From Fictibacillus nanhaiensis (GTDB lineage: Bacteria > Bacillota > Bacilli > Bacillales > Fictibacillaceae): a stretch of 64,000 nucleotides of DNA. The notes under the pieces are model-generated. The model searched no databases and was not told where the DNA came from. It worked only from the letters and a program-made list of their open reading frames with translations. Shown here one piece after another: positions 1 through 7,352 of this stretch. Location: contig JAEACG010000005.1 of the NCBI GenBank assembly GCA_016401345.1, positions 62,001-126,000 of the forward strand, written 5' to 3'. Position numbers and translations under genes: made by a program. Each line of letters opens with the position of its first letter. Positions within the stretch are counted from its first letter, which is position 1.

Positions 1-402
1 TTAGTATTACAGAATTTAAAAAACATCCGCATTGCGTATATTGTTCAAACAGTTGGTATTCTTGGAATTTTAGGATATGACTTTGTTACAAAAGGGTTAG
101 ATGGAATGAGAGAAAATCCCCTATGGCTTGTATTTATATTAACCACAGCTATTTCCGCTTATTTATCAATGAGTATTAGTGCAGACCACGAAAGCAATAA
201 AATTAACCCCAAAAAGAGTCTAAGTATTTCATTGGTTGTGATTGTTTTCATTTCAACTGTTATCGGATTTTTTGTATCTCTTACTGATGGTTTTGATATA
301 ATTGATGGAGTAATTATGGGTGGAATTTTATTTATTTGCGGCTTTATTCCAATAGTCTATATCTATAGTCTAAGGAAAAAAAGACAAGATGCCGATGAAT
401 AG
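1..402 (+). CDS. C-terminal part of an integral membrane protein, unknown function
   Basis: The frame is open from base 1 to the TAA at 400-402, so the gene starts before the window and 133 codons are visible. Four hydrophobic stretches can be seen at about residues 12-28, 38-58, 75-97 and 106-126 of the visible part, followed by a short charged cytoplasmic-type tail rich in Lys, Arg and Asp. A Met at base 106 could be read as a start, but no ribosome binding site precedes it and the first hydrophobic segment lies upstream of it. I do not recognise the family. A strong terminator follows about 50 bases downstream. Confidence 0.6.
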   Translation, partial: LVLQNLKNIRIAYIVQTVGILGILGYDFVTKGLDGMRENPLWLVFILTTAISAYLSMSISADHESNKINPKKSLSISLVVIVFISTVIGFFVSLTDGFDIIDGVIMGGILFICGFIPIVYIYSLRKKRQDADE

Positions 403-453
403 AACTTTTCACTAACAAGGGCTTTACTTGAATGACAGAAATAAAACAAGATG

Positions 454-487
454 AAAAACGCTTGAAGAAATCTTCAAGCGTTTTTTT
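454..487 (+). terminator. Rho-independent terminator
   Basis: A 10-bp perfect stem (ACGCTTGAAG paired with CTTCAAGCGT) with a 4-base loop is followed by seven T. It ends the membrane protein transcript. Confidence 0.85.
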
Positions 488-620
488 GTGCTACATTAAC
501 TGTAAATTGTATCGCTATCTCTATTGCTTTTTGTAATTGAAATAGGACTGTTCATTTTAATTTTCTTCACATTAACTGAACTACTTAGTTATATCAGTGA
601 ACCTTCTTTTATGGATATAT

Positions 621-1022
621 TTATTTGTTCAAAATCTTCACATGATACTTTCGTGTCCGTGGACCATCAAACTCACAAAAGTAAATTCCTTGCCAAGTCC
701 CTAAGAGAAGCTTGCCGTTTTGAATAAACACAACTTGCGAAGAACCAACAGTACTTGCTTTAAGATGTGAAGCGGAGTTGCCTTCAGCATGGCGATACTT
801 CGGGTGTTCCCACGGATATATCTCATCCAGTCGCATAAGCATATCATGAACAACATCCGGATCTGCATTCTCGTTAATTGTTATTCCTGCTGTCGTATGC
901 GGACAATATATGTACATCACACCATCGTTTACACGCTGCTCTTCTAGATAAGCCTCCAATGTACTCGTAATCTCATACATCTCATCTCTTTGATGCGTTT
1001 GTATCGTAAATACATGTGCCAT
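621..1022 (-). CDS. YjbQ/UPF0047 family protein (secondary thiamine-phosphate synthase type)
   Basis: A 133-residue protein of the YjbQ/UPF0047 family, small cytoplasmic beta-rich enzymes for which a weak thiamine-phosphate synthase activity has been reported. The conserved core [18 protein letters not shown] and the C-terminal [15 protein letters not shown] block are both present, and the length is normal. The start is the ATG at 1022, because GAGGAGGG lies 5 bases upstream; a Met five codons earlier overlaps that Shine-Dalgarno and is unlikely. It appears monocistronic, with rsgA upstream on the same strand behind its own terminator. The physiological role is not known. Confidence 0.85.
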   Translation of the reverse strand: MAHVFTIQTHQRDEMYEITSTLEAYLEEQRVNDGVMYIYCPHTTAGITINENADPDVVHDMLMRLDEIYPWEHPKYRHAEGNSASHLKASTVGSSQVVFIQNGKLLLGTWQGIYFCEFDGPRTRKYHVKILNK

Positions 1023-1103
1023 CTTATCCCTCCTCAATCTTCTTATTTTGATGTTTCCCTATGAAAATCCTTTTTAAAAGTTAATCTATCAGTATCAATA
1101 GGC

Positions 1104-1140
1104 AAAAAAAGAGAGGAGTGGCCATAAAACCATTCCTCTT
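1104..1140 (-). terminator. Terminator of rsgA
   Basis: Read on the minus strand, a 10-bp stem (AGAGGAATGG with CCACTCCTCT, one G-T pair) is followed by a run of seven T. Confidence 0.8.
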
Positions 1141-1149
1141 GCATTTCAA

Positions 1150-2211
1150 TTATTTACGATGAACGCGCGTACGGTCACCAGCGAGTTTTTTCCACTTTGC
1201 TCTTTCGGCATTCGCTAACTTCTGATCTTCTTTGCGAGCGAAGTAAGCTAATTCACGTTGAAGTTTTACATAACTGTTATAGCGGTCTTCTTTTAACTCA
1301 CCTGTTTCAATCGCTTCTTGCACTTTGCACCCTGGTTCATTTTGATGGGTACAATCACGAAAACGGCATTGCTCCGCATATCCTTCAACATCCTGAAAGC
1401 TTTGGCTTAAACTGTTGTCGCCTTCCCACAATTGAAGCTCTCTCATTCCCGGAGTATCGATTAAGATTCCACCACTTTCAAGAACAAGCAGTTCACGATG
1501 TGTGGTCGTATGTTTTCCTTTTCCATCTTCTTCACGAATAACGTTTGTTTTCAATACCTCTGAGCCGAAAAGTTTGTTTGCAAGCGTCGATTTCCCAACA
1601 CCGGATGAACCTAATAGAGCAACGGTTTCACCCTCTGTAATATATGCTGCAAGCTCATCAAGACCCGAACCAGTTTCTGCACTAACTGCAAATGTAGGAA
1701 CACCAAACGCAATGGTTTCCACTTCATCTAAGAACTTTTGAACTTCATCACAAAGATCCGCCTTGCTTAAAACGATAACAGGAGTCGCACCGCTTTCCCA
1801 AGCCATTAACAAATAGCGTTCAAGTCTACGAAGGTTGAAGTCCTGATTTAGAGCATTCACTAAAAAGACTGTATCTACGTTTGTCGCGACAATCTGTTCA
1901 TCTGTTGTTAAGCCTGCTGCTTTTCGAGAAAACTTACTCTTGCGGGGCAGTATGCCGTGAACGTAAGCTTTTCCTTCATGCGGAATAGCCTGAACAGCGA
2001 CCCAATCTCCAACAGCCGGAAAATCATGACGCCCTGCTGCATTAAAGCGAATCTTCCCTGTGATCTCACCTAGTAATTCACCATGCTCCGTTAGAACACT
2101 ATATAGCCCTTTATGTTCTACACTAATTCTTCCTGGAACAAGATCTTGATTTTCATATGTTTTAAACGATTCTTCAAATGTTTGATTCCAACCTAGTGAT
2201 TTTAAATTCAA
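1150..2211 (-). CDS. rsgA: Ribosome small-subunit-dependent GTPase A
   Basis: RsgA/YjeQ-family circularly permuted GTPase that acts in late 30S subunit maturation. Numbered from the TTG start (353 residues): an N-terminal OB-fold (about 20-100), the permuted G4 motif (VLSKADL, 147-153), the P-loop GSSGVGKST (201-209), DTPG (252-255), then the zinc-binding Cys282-Cys287-His289-Cys295 cluster and a basic helical tail. The start is TTG at 2211, preceded by GGAGGG with a 7-base spacer. The open frame continues 51 codons further upstream, but that part translates a dispersed repeat and is not protein. It has its own terminator and no operon partner. Confidence 0.93.
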   Translation of the reverse strand: MNLKSLGWNQTFEESFKTYENQDLVPGRISVEHKGLYSVLTEHGELLGEITGKIRFNAAGRHDFPAVGDWVAVQAIPHEGKAYVHGILPRKSKFSRKAAGLTTDEQIVATNVDTVFLVNALNQDFNLRRLERYLLMAWESGATPVIVLSKADLCDEVQKFLDEVETIAFGVPTFAVSAETGSGLDELAAYITEGETVALLGSSGVGKSTLANKLFGSEVLKTNVIREEDGKGKHTTTHRELLVLESGGILIDTPGMRELQLWEGDNSLSQSFQDVEGYAEQCRFRDCTHQNEPGCKVQEAIETGELKEDRYNSYVKLQRELAYFARKEDQKLANAERAKWKKLAGDRTRVHRK

Positions 2212-2282
2212 TGTAATACCCTCCGAATAAATGTTGTCATTTTTTATAAAACTTTTCCTAATACAATGTTGTCCTAGTATGT

Positions 2283-2410
2283 GGTTGATTTCCGTTCCAG
2301 GTGCTCGCTTTCCGGGGGGCGTGCGGTGAGCCACCTCGACGCTATGCGCCCTTAGGTGTCTCACCTGTCCCGCTGATCCCCCAGGAGTCTCCCACCTTAC
2401 ACTCCAATCA
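2283..2410. repeat. GC-rich dispersed palindromic repeat, copy 1 (short form)
   Basis: A roughly 128-base GC-rich element whose ends read GTTGATTTCC and CCAATC. Its reverse complement matches the elements at 16221-16349, 21651-21900 and 30990-31241, with shared blocks such as GAAAGCGAGCA, GGTGAG and CAGGAGTC. It lies directly upstream of rsgA and extends the rsgA reading frame artificially. Confidence 0.8.
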
Positions 2411-2490
2411 CCTTTTCAAAGGAGAAAAAGGAACAAAAATTACTTCTTAGAAACAATGATTTTAGTTAAAAGTCTTTCTTGCAAAATAAA

Positions 2491-2521
2491 AAGAACCTAA
2501 ATATACATACTTAGGTTCTTT
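2491..2521 (-). terminator. Second terminator-like hairpin downstream of the 24-residue gene
   Basis: A perfect 10-bp stem (AAGAACCTAA with TTAGGTTCTT) followed on the minus strand by a T-rich tail. It could be a back-up terminator for the small gene at 2634-2708. Confidence 0.6.
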
Positions 2522-2560
2522 ACGGAAAGAAAGGTACACAAATACCCCTCTTCATATAAA

Positions 2561-2594
2561 AAACCATGGCACTGTTGTACAGCCCATGGTTAAA
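2561..2594 (-). terminator. Terminator of the 24-residue gene
   Basis: Minus-strand hairpin with outer stem AACCATGG/CCATGGTT and inner CTG/CAG, followed by TTTTTT. Confidence 0.8.
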
Positions 2595-2633
2595 TGACAA
2601 ATTTAAGCGAAGAAATTACACGCAAATAAACTA

Positions 2634-2708
2634 CTAGCGGTTCTTCATTGTCCCAATAGGCTGTACATAAATTACACTCTCTGAAGTCATTCCATTAAGT
2701 TGTCTCAT
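2634..2708 (-). CDS. 24-residue peptide gene, unknown function
   Basis: A very short ORF encoding a peptide that begins MRQLNGMTSE, continues SVIYVQPIGT and ends MKNR. Although only 25 codons long, every expression signal is present. AAGGAGGT lies 8 bases before the ATG, a good sigma-A promoter (TTTACA, 17 bp, TATAGT) lies about 50 bases upstream, and strong terminators follow at 2561-2594 and 2491-2521. The peptide has no signal sequence and no clear transmembrane segment; its middle is mildly hydrophobic. I do not recognise it. It could be a leaderless signalling peptide, a small regulatory protein, or the coding part of a dual-function RNA. Confidence 0.6.
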   Translation of the reverse strand: MRQLNGMTSESVIYVQPIGTMKNR

Positions 2709-2757
2709 GATACATACCTCCTTGGGTTTCATTAAGAATTAGTTACTTTACATATAC

Positions 2758-2786
2758 ACTATAGCAGGATATGCATAAATTGTAAA
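2758..2786 (-). promoter_or_regulatory. Sigma-A promoter of the 24-residue gene
   Basis: On the minus strand TTTACA (2786-2781), a 17-base spacer, then TATAGT (2763-2758). The implied start point leaves a leader of about 40 bases before the ATG at 2708. Confidence 0.6.
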
Positions 2787-2799
2787 TAGATGCATATTT

Positions 2800-3855
2800 T
2801 TATTTTTGAACAGAAGCATTCTGATACCCTTCAATGATTCGTTTGATCATAGGCATATCCATATGAAGGGGTGCAGCTTCTATTTCTTCTAGCATTTGTT
2901 GAGTGTTGCTGTCATCAAACGTAATGTTTCTGTTCAAGTAGTTTTTATAAACGTCAATCACGCTGTTGAGAAGCTTTTCTTCTTCATTTAAAGAAGGCTC
3001 GTAATCATAAGGAGCAAGCTTAAAGAGTTCGAGTCCTGCTTTTTCCCTCATAATCTGAAAAACATCTGCACTAAGCGGAGGATTGCTATTTGTAATATGG
3101 TAGATCTTATTTTCTCTTCCCTTTTTGAGAACACCCGATAAAATATCTGCTACATAATCAACAGGAACAAGATTCTGCGTACTTCCCTCTTCACACAATA
3201 AGTGGAATACACGATCACCCAAACCTTTTCTTTGAAATCTCTTCTTAAAGACTTCAAGGCTACGGAGTAATCCGTACAGGGTAAACTTAGAATCTGCTTC
3301 TCCTGTTTTAGAGTCACCAATAATAATCGCCGGTCTTAAGATACTTACGTTAAAACGATCTGCAAACTCCATACATAGATGTTCAGCTTTACACTTACTT
3401 TCTTCATATGGATTGTTGAATGTATTGTTCAAACTGTGCAAATCTTCTTTAGCAGATTCGTCTTTGCCAAGAGTATATGCTGTGCTCACATAATAAAAAT
3501 GCGCAACACCCATTTTCTTTGCAGCAAGTAGTGCATGTTGTGTACCTGTATAATTTATTTGAAAAAGTTCATCTTTAAGGTCCAAGTCAAATTTCACAAG
3601 AGCTGCCATATGATAAAACACATCAATTTTATCTGAAAGTTCTTGCTCCGCTTCCTTCGTCATTCCCAAGTGAGGAGCGGTGATATCACCTTGAATGATA
3701 TGAATAACGCCGTTCAAATCAGCTGTCTTGTGAAGAAGCTGTTCAGCTTTTTGTAAGTTTCGCGCTAACACATAAAGTGTATGACCTTCACGCGCCAAGT
3801 TTTGAATTAAGCGACCACCTAAAAAACCAGTTGCTCCGGTTAAAAATATATTCAT
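2800..3855 (-). CDS. SDR-family NAD(P)-dependent oxidoreductase, thioester-reductase/epimerase type
   Basis: A 351-residue extended short-chain dehydrogenase. The Rossmann motif TGATGFLGGRL is at residues 7-17, a Ser-containing YVSTAY block lies near residue 122, and the catalytic YEESK (Tyr-x-x-x-Lys) follows about 30 residues later. The overall layout resembles the NAD-binding_4 / thioester reductase-like group that acts on acyl thioesters or sugars, but no carrier protein or ligase is fused or nearby, so the substrate cannot be named. AGGAAGGAAC precedes the ATG. The gene stands alone between the prx transcript and the 24-residue gene. Confidence 0.75.
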   Translation of the reverse strand: MNIFLTGATGFLGGRLIQNLAREGHTLYVLARNLQKAEQLLHKTADLNGVIHIIQGDITAPHLGMTKEAEQELSDKIDVFYHMAALVKFDLDLKDELFQINYTGTQHALLAAKKMGVAHFYYVSTAYTLGKDESAKEDLHSLNNTFNNPYEESKCKAEHLCMEFADRFNVSILRPAIIIGDSKTGEADSKFTLYGLLRSLEVFKKRFQRKGLGDRVFHLLCEEGSTQNLVPVDYVADILSGVLKKGRENKIYHITNSNPPLSADVFQIMREKAGLELFKLAPYDYEPSLNEEEKLLNSVIDVYKNYLNRNITFDDSNTQQMLEEIEAAPLHMDMPMIKRIIEGYQNASVQK

Positions 3856-3963
3856 TCAGCTGTTCCTTCCTATTCCTATATCAGCATACTTCTGCTTATA
3901 TAGTACCACAACATTACTTGTATGTTGCCGGTTTCAAGAGATATGCTAAATAAAGCCCAAAAA

Positions 3964-3990
3964 TAAAAGCTGCTAAAAAGCAGCTTTATT
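3964..3990 (-). terminator. Terminator of the prx operon
   Basis: Minus strand AAAGCTGC-TTTTTA-GCAGCTTT followed by a T-rich tail; it overlaps the stop codon of the 57-residue ORF. Confidence 0.75.
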
Positions 3991-4159
3991 TTTCATCATC
4001 AGGTTTAGCAATATTAACAGCGGGCATCTCACTATTCATATAATCAGTGGGATGGCCATCAGTTTGTTTTTTCTCGTCATAAAAATAAGCGTTGATCTCT
4101 TGTTCTGCATGAGCAGTAGGATCTTCAATGGGTTTATGATTCTTGAGTTCCTTGTCCAC
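3986..4159 (-). CDS. 57-residue hydrophilic protein downstream of prx, unknown function
   Basis: A small, charged, soluble protein rich in Asp, Glu, Lys and His with no hydrophobic segment. The start is most likely GTG at 4159: AAGGAG lies 7 bases upstream and inside the last codons of the peroxiredoxin gene, and the GTG follows that gene's stop by 2 bases, which points to translational coupling. A Met seven codons earlier overlaps the upstream gene and has no ribosome binding site. The family is not recognised. Its place in the prx transcript suggests a redox or stress role, but that is only inference. Confidence 0.6.
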   Translation of the reverse strand: MDKELKNHKPIEDPTAHAEQEINAYFYDEKKQTDGHPTDYMNSEMPAVNIAKPDDEK

Positions 4160-4161
4160 AG

Positions 4162-4629
4162 TTACTCTCCTTTTCCGCATGATTCACAAGCTTTAAATAC
4201 TTCTTCATACTGAAGTTTTTCATTCGCATCAAACGTATGGTTGCTGAATTGAACAATGCCTTCTTGATCGATAACAAAACATGATCGAATGGCAGTTCCA
4301 TTCTCTTCGTTAAGAACGCCGAACTTCTGTGTTACTTTTTTATGCCAATCGGCTAAAAGTGGGTAAGGCAAGGTTCCTAAAGCTGCCGCAAAGACATTGT
4401 GTGAGTATATGTGATCAACACTGATAGCGAGCACTTCTGTATTTGCATCTTCAAAGCGTTTATAATCCTCTTTCCAAGAGGTAATTTCCTTAATTCAACC
4501 AGGTGTGAAATCTAGTGGATAAAAAGCCACAAGGACATTTTTCTTCCCTTTATAATCAGATAACGAAATATCTTTTTTTAATGTGGATGGTAACGTAAAA
4601 TCAGGTGCAACATCACCTTTTTGTAGCAA
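4162..4629 (-). CDS. Peroxiredoxin with an in-frame UGA at the peroxidatic position (candidate selenoprotein)
   Basis: Reading from a TTG at 4629 (AAGGAGG 8 bases upstream) gives a 155-residue thioredoxin-fold peroxiredoxin if one TGA at 4495-4497 is read through. That codon is residue 45 and sits in [17 protein letters not shown], the place of the peroxidatic Cys in the family motif P-x-x-x-T-x-x-C. Both sides stay in one frame, and the rest is intact, including Arg115 before FVID and a C-terminal CESC (Cys148, Cys151) that could resolve or reduce the active site. A 6-bp hairpin with a G-first loop lies 13 bases after the UGA. Sec is therefore plausible; the alternative is a nonsense-mutated pseudogene or sequencing error. 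Downstream half alone would lack the active site. Confidence 0.75.
4467..4481 (-). promoter_or_regulatory. SECIS-like hairpin after the UGA codon of prx
   Basis: In the mRNA CCUCUU-GGA-AAGAGG forms a perfect 6-bp stem with a 3-base loop. The loop starts 19 bases after the UGA. Bacterial SECIS elements lie just downstream of UGA and usually have a G among the first two loop bases, so this fits; the stem is short and the loop small, so the match is suggestive rather than decisive. Confidence 0.45.
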
Positions 4630-4660
4630 CTATCCCACCTCCTTGCGTCTTTAAGAATAT

Positions 4661-4686
4661 ACTTCCCCGAACATATAAAAGAAAAC
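4661..4686 (-). promoter_or_regulatory. Possible sigma-B-type promoter for prx
   Basis: On the minus strand GTTTTC (4686-4681), 12 bases, then GGGGAAGT (4668-4661), resembling the general-stress pattern GTTTaa-N12-14-GGGtAt. It lies about 32 bases before the TTG start. Confidence 0.3.
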
Positions 4687-4734
4687 GTTGGAATATATAG
4701 TCATTGTAAGGTGATGTGATGTCTAAAAGCTGAA

Positions 4735-4830
4735 GACTTATAAATACCTAACCAAGACTTATAAATTTTTTTGAGGACGTATAAAAAAGTTTGGAGACTT
4801 ATAAATTTTTCCGAAGACTTATAAAAGAAT
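4735..4830. repeat. 20-bp-period tandem array A (GACTTATAAA units)
   Basis: GACTTATAAA or one-base variants start at 4735, 4756, 4776, 4796 and 4816, an almost exact 20-base period, with A/T-rich spacers including T runs. The same motif in the opposite orientation and with the same period is found at 46050-46150. Confidence 0.75.
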
Positions 4831-4840
4831 ATTTCAGTAC

Positions 4841-4869
4841 AAAAAAGCCAGGGACCGCGTACCCCTGAC
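4841..4869 (-). terminator. Terminator of the repeat-rich secreted protein gene
   Basis: Minus-strand stem GTCAGGG/CCCTGGC (one wobble) with a 9-base loop, then TTTTTT. Confidence 0.75.
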
Positions 4870-4879
4870 TTCATTTTTA

Positions 4880-6234
4880 CTATTTTGTTTCAGTTTCTAC
4901 TATGATTTCAATTGTTTCTTCTTCAGTTGCAGTAACTTCAACAACTTCTGAAGCATCTTCTTCTAAAACATCTTCAACTGCTAAAATTGCCGCGTTAATT
5001 GCTGCATGTAACTTTGCATTTTCAGAAGCTTGCTCAGCTGCAAATGAACGAATTTTGTTCAAAAGAGCAGAAACTTCTTCTTCAGTCGTTGTTTCTTCAG
5101 TTGCCGGAGCTTCTTCTGTTACTTCTTCTTCAGTCGTTGTTTCCTCCTTTGCCGGTGCTTCTTCCGTTACTTCTTCTGTTGCTTCAGCATGTACAGCAGC
5201 GTTTGGTGCAGCATGCAATTTTGCGTTTTCATTTGAATGCTGGAATGCATTAGAGTTGATTTTATTTTGAAGAGATTTGTTTTCTTTTACTTCTGTTTCT
5301 TCTTCAACAACTTCTTCAGTTGCAGGAGTTTCTTCCTTTACTTCCTCTTCAGTCGTAGTCTCTTCAGTTGCTGGCGCTTCTTCAGTTACTTCAGCATCAG
5401 CATGTACAGCAGCACTTGGTGCAGCATGTAATTTCGCATTTTCACTTGAACGCTCAAATGCATTAGAGTTGATTTTATTTTGAAGAGATTTGTTTTCTTT
5501 TACTTCTTCTTCATCTTCAGAATCTTCGTCGTTAGAATCTTCGTCCTCTTTTACTGCATCATCGTCAGCAATAACATCTGTTTTCTCTTCTTCTTTGACT
5601 GGGTTATCTTCATTTCCTCTTGAACTGCTTGATCTTCAGAGTCTTCGTCGTCTTCTTTCACTGCATTTTCGTCAGTATCAACTTCAAGATCCTCTTTGCG
5701 AGTAGCATCCTCATCTTCAGTCACTGTATCTTCTGTTTTGCCTTCTTCAGTATCTGTTTCAGGGATTTCAACTTCAATTACTTCTTCCTCAACAGGCACC
5801 ACTACTTCTGCTGGCTTTTCAGTTACAGGCTCTGTTACAACTGGCTCTTCTGTTTTAGTCGGTACAGCATGAACCGCTGAGTTTGGAGCAGCGTGTTTCT
5901 TTGCATTTTCACTTGCATGTTCAGTAGCTTGAGAATGACTCTTATCTTTTGCAGGTTTTTCAGCTTTTTCTGGCTTAATAGTGGCTTTCTCAGGTTTGGC
6001 TGGCTTTTCAACCTTTACTGGCTTTTGAATCTTTACAGTAACTTTAGCTGGTTTTTCAAACTTTTCATCCTTAGCTTGTACGTTACCTTGAGATCCTTTT
6101 GCACTTTGAGCTGCGATAGCCTTTTCTGATTGGTGCCCAGCTGCTTCAGCAGCACCTGTACCTACAACAGCTGCAAGAGTTAATGTTCCAGCAAATACGA
6201 TAGATTTTACAAATGTACGGTTGACTTTTTTCAT
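4880..6234 (-). CDS. Secreted acidic repeat protein, frameshifted
   Basis: A signal peptide (MKKVNRTFVK followed by a hydrophobic Ala/Val-rich core ending AEAA) leads into Lys/Pro-rich and then strongly Glu/Thr-rich low-complexity sequence. A repeated block of the type SENAKLHAAPNAAVHA occurs four times, and NKINSNAF precedes two of them. The reading frame breaks near 5611-5616, where a run of three A on the coding strand would need a fourth; the N-terminal frame then stops at 5551, while the downstream frame continues without a start codon to 4880. Restoring one base gives about 451 residues. It is either a recently broken gene or a base-calling error. No anchor or enzymatic domain is visible; a wall-associated or extracellular matrix role is only a guess. 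Confidence 0.65.
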
Positions 6235-6292
6235 TTTAATTTCGCTCCTTAAATTTTCAGATAGTTGGTTTCATCACAATCTTCTTGAAAAA

Positions 6293-7141
6293 TTAAAGAG
6301 CGCTTTCCGGTGGTCTTCCTGGCGGTGCATTCACCCATTGACTTCTTAAGAGGTCCATTCTGCCAAAATACACAGAAACCTTTTCCCCATCTCCAAAGAT
6401 AATCGGCAACATTAAGCTAGCTTTAAAGTTAGCAAATGAGGTTCCGGCCCCACCATCCGTATGGTTTGTTGATGAGGAAGATCCTTGTCCTGTTGTTGCA
6501 GGAATTACCTTTGAAACAAGGTGTGTTGGTACTTTTGAAGACTCCTTATTTGATAAAGGAGAAAAATTCTCTTCCATCGGTGGTTGACTAACATTCTCTT
6601 TTAATGGAGCAGAGTTCTTTTTAAGTACCTTTACCGATTCTTTTATTGAAGCGGATTTGTTTACCAATGTTTTTCTATGTATAGCACTTGATGATTCAGG
6701 CTTTTTTAAATCAGAACCCTCTGCCTGATTCAGTTTTTCAGTCTGCTTCATCGGGACAAGTTCTTTAGTTTGTCGTTTAGGATCTGATTTTTTTACCCCG
6801 CTTCGGTAGTTTGCATGTTGAGAACTTTTCTGTTTAGAAATCGGAACTTGCTTGGGCAGCTTTTTTTCAGATCGTTTTACAGAATCCTTGGATTGAGGTT
6901 TATTCAACTCCGCTTTATCCTTACTTTCAGTCGGATTTGTTTTCAACGCTGTTCCTACAGGTTTAGTTGCTTGCAAAGGAACACGATCTGTCACTTTGGC
7001 TTGCTGTACGATTTGCTGATTGTTTCGCTCAGCATTTTGATTCCGTTTCTCCACATCTTCTTTCTCTGCAAAAACCTCTGCAGGAATAAAAAGGACGGCA
7101 CCCGCGATAAACCCCTGCATAATGAGGTTTGATATACGCAT
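6293..7141 (-). CDS. Secreted low-complexity protein, unknown function
   Basis: A 282-residue protein with an N-terminal signal peptide (cleavage likely after AEVFA near residue 25). A long Lys/Ser/Gln-rich disordered region follows, then a short more ordered C-terminal part beginning near SFANFKASLMLP and ending with WVNAPPGRPPESAL. I do not recognise a domain. It lies 58 bases upstream of the repeat-rich secreted protein on the same strand with no clear terminator between them, so the two may be co-transcribed. Codon usage looks like that of its neighbours. Confidence 0.6.
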   Translation of the reverse strand: MRISNLIMQGFIAGAVLFIPAEVFAEKEDVEKRNQNAERNNQQIVQQAKVTDRVPLQATKPVGTALKTNPTESKDKAELNKPQSKDSVKRSEKKLPKQVPISKQKSSQHANYRSGVKKSDPKRQTKELVPMKQTEKLNQAEGSDLKKPESSSAIHRKTLVNKSASIKESVKVLKKNSAPLKENVSQPPMEENFSPLSNKESSKVPTHLVSKVIPATTGQGSSSSTNHTDGGAGTSFANFKASLMLPIIFGDGEKVSVYFGRMDLLRSQWVNAPPGRPPESAL

Positions 7142-7352
7142 ACATTCACCTCCCTTCTTTCAACTATATAATACTTCCATATCGTTAAATTTTTGTCGGT
7201 CTTTGTCTAAAATAGTCAATATTCCCTAATTCTTTTTTATTCATTAGGAAATACCCTTATAATGATTGATAATGTAACCAATTATTATAATGCATGAAAC
7301 TTTGATGTTGCTTGCACGTACTTTTAAGTATGGAAAGAAGGAGGGATTTTAC

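Noticed and set aside
4162-4434. The downstream half of prx as a separate 90-residue gene
   Set aside because: It would start at a GTG inside the thioredoxin fold without ribosome binding site and lack the active site; the upstream part is in the same frame.
4902-5705. Plus-strand Ser-rich frames opposite the secreted repeat protein
   Set aside because: They are antisense shadows of a Glu/Thr-rich coding sequence; the minus strand has the signal peptide, repeats and ribosome binding site.
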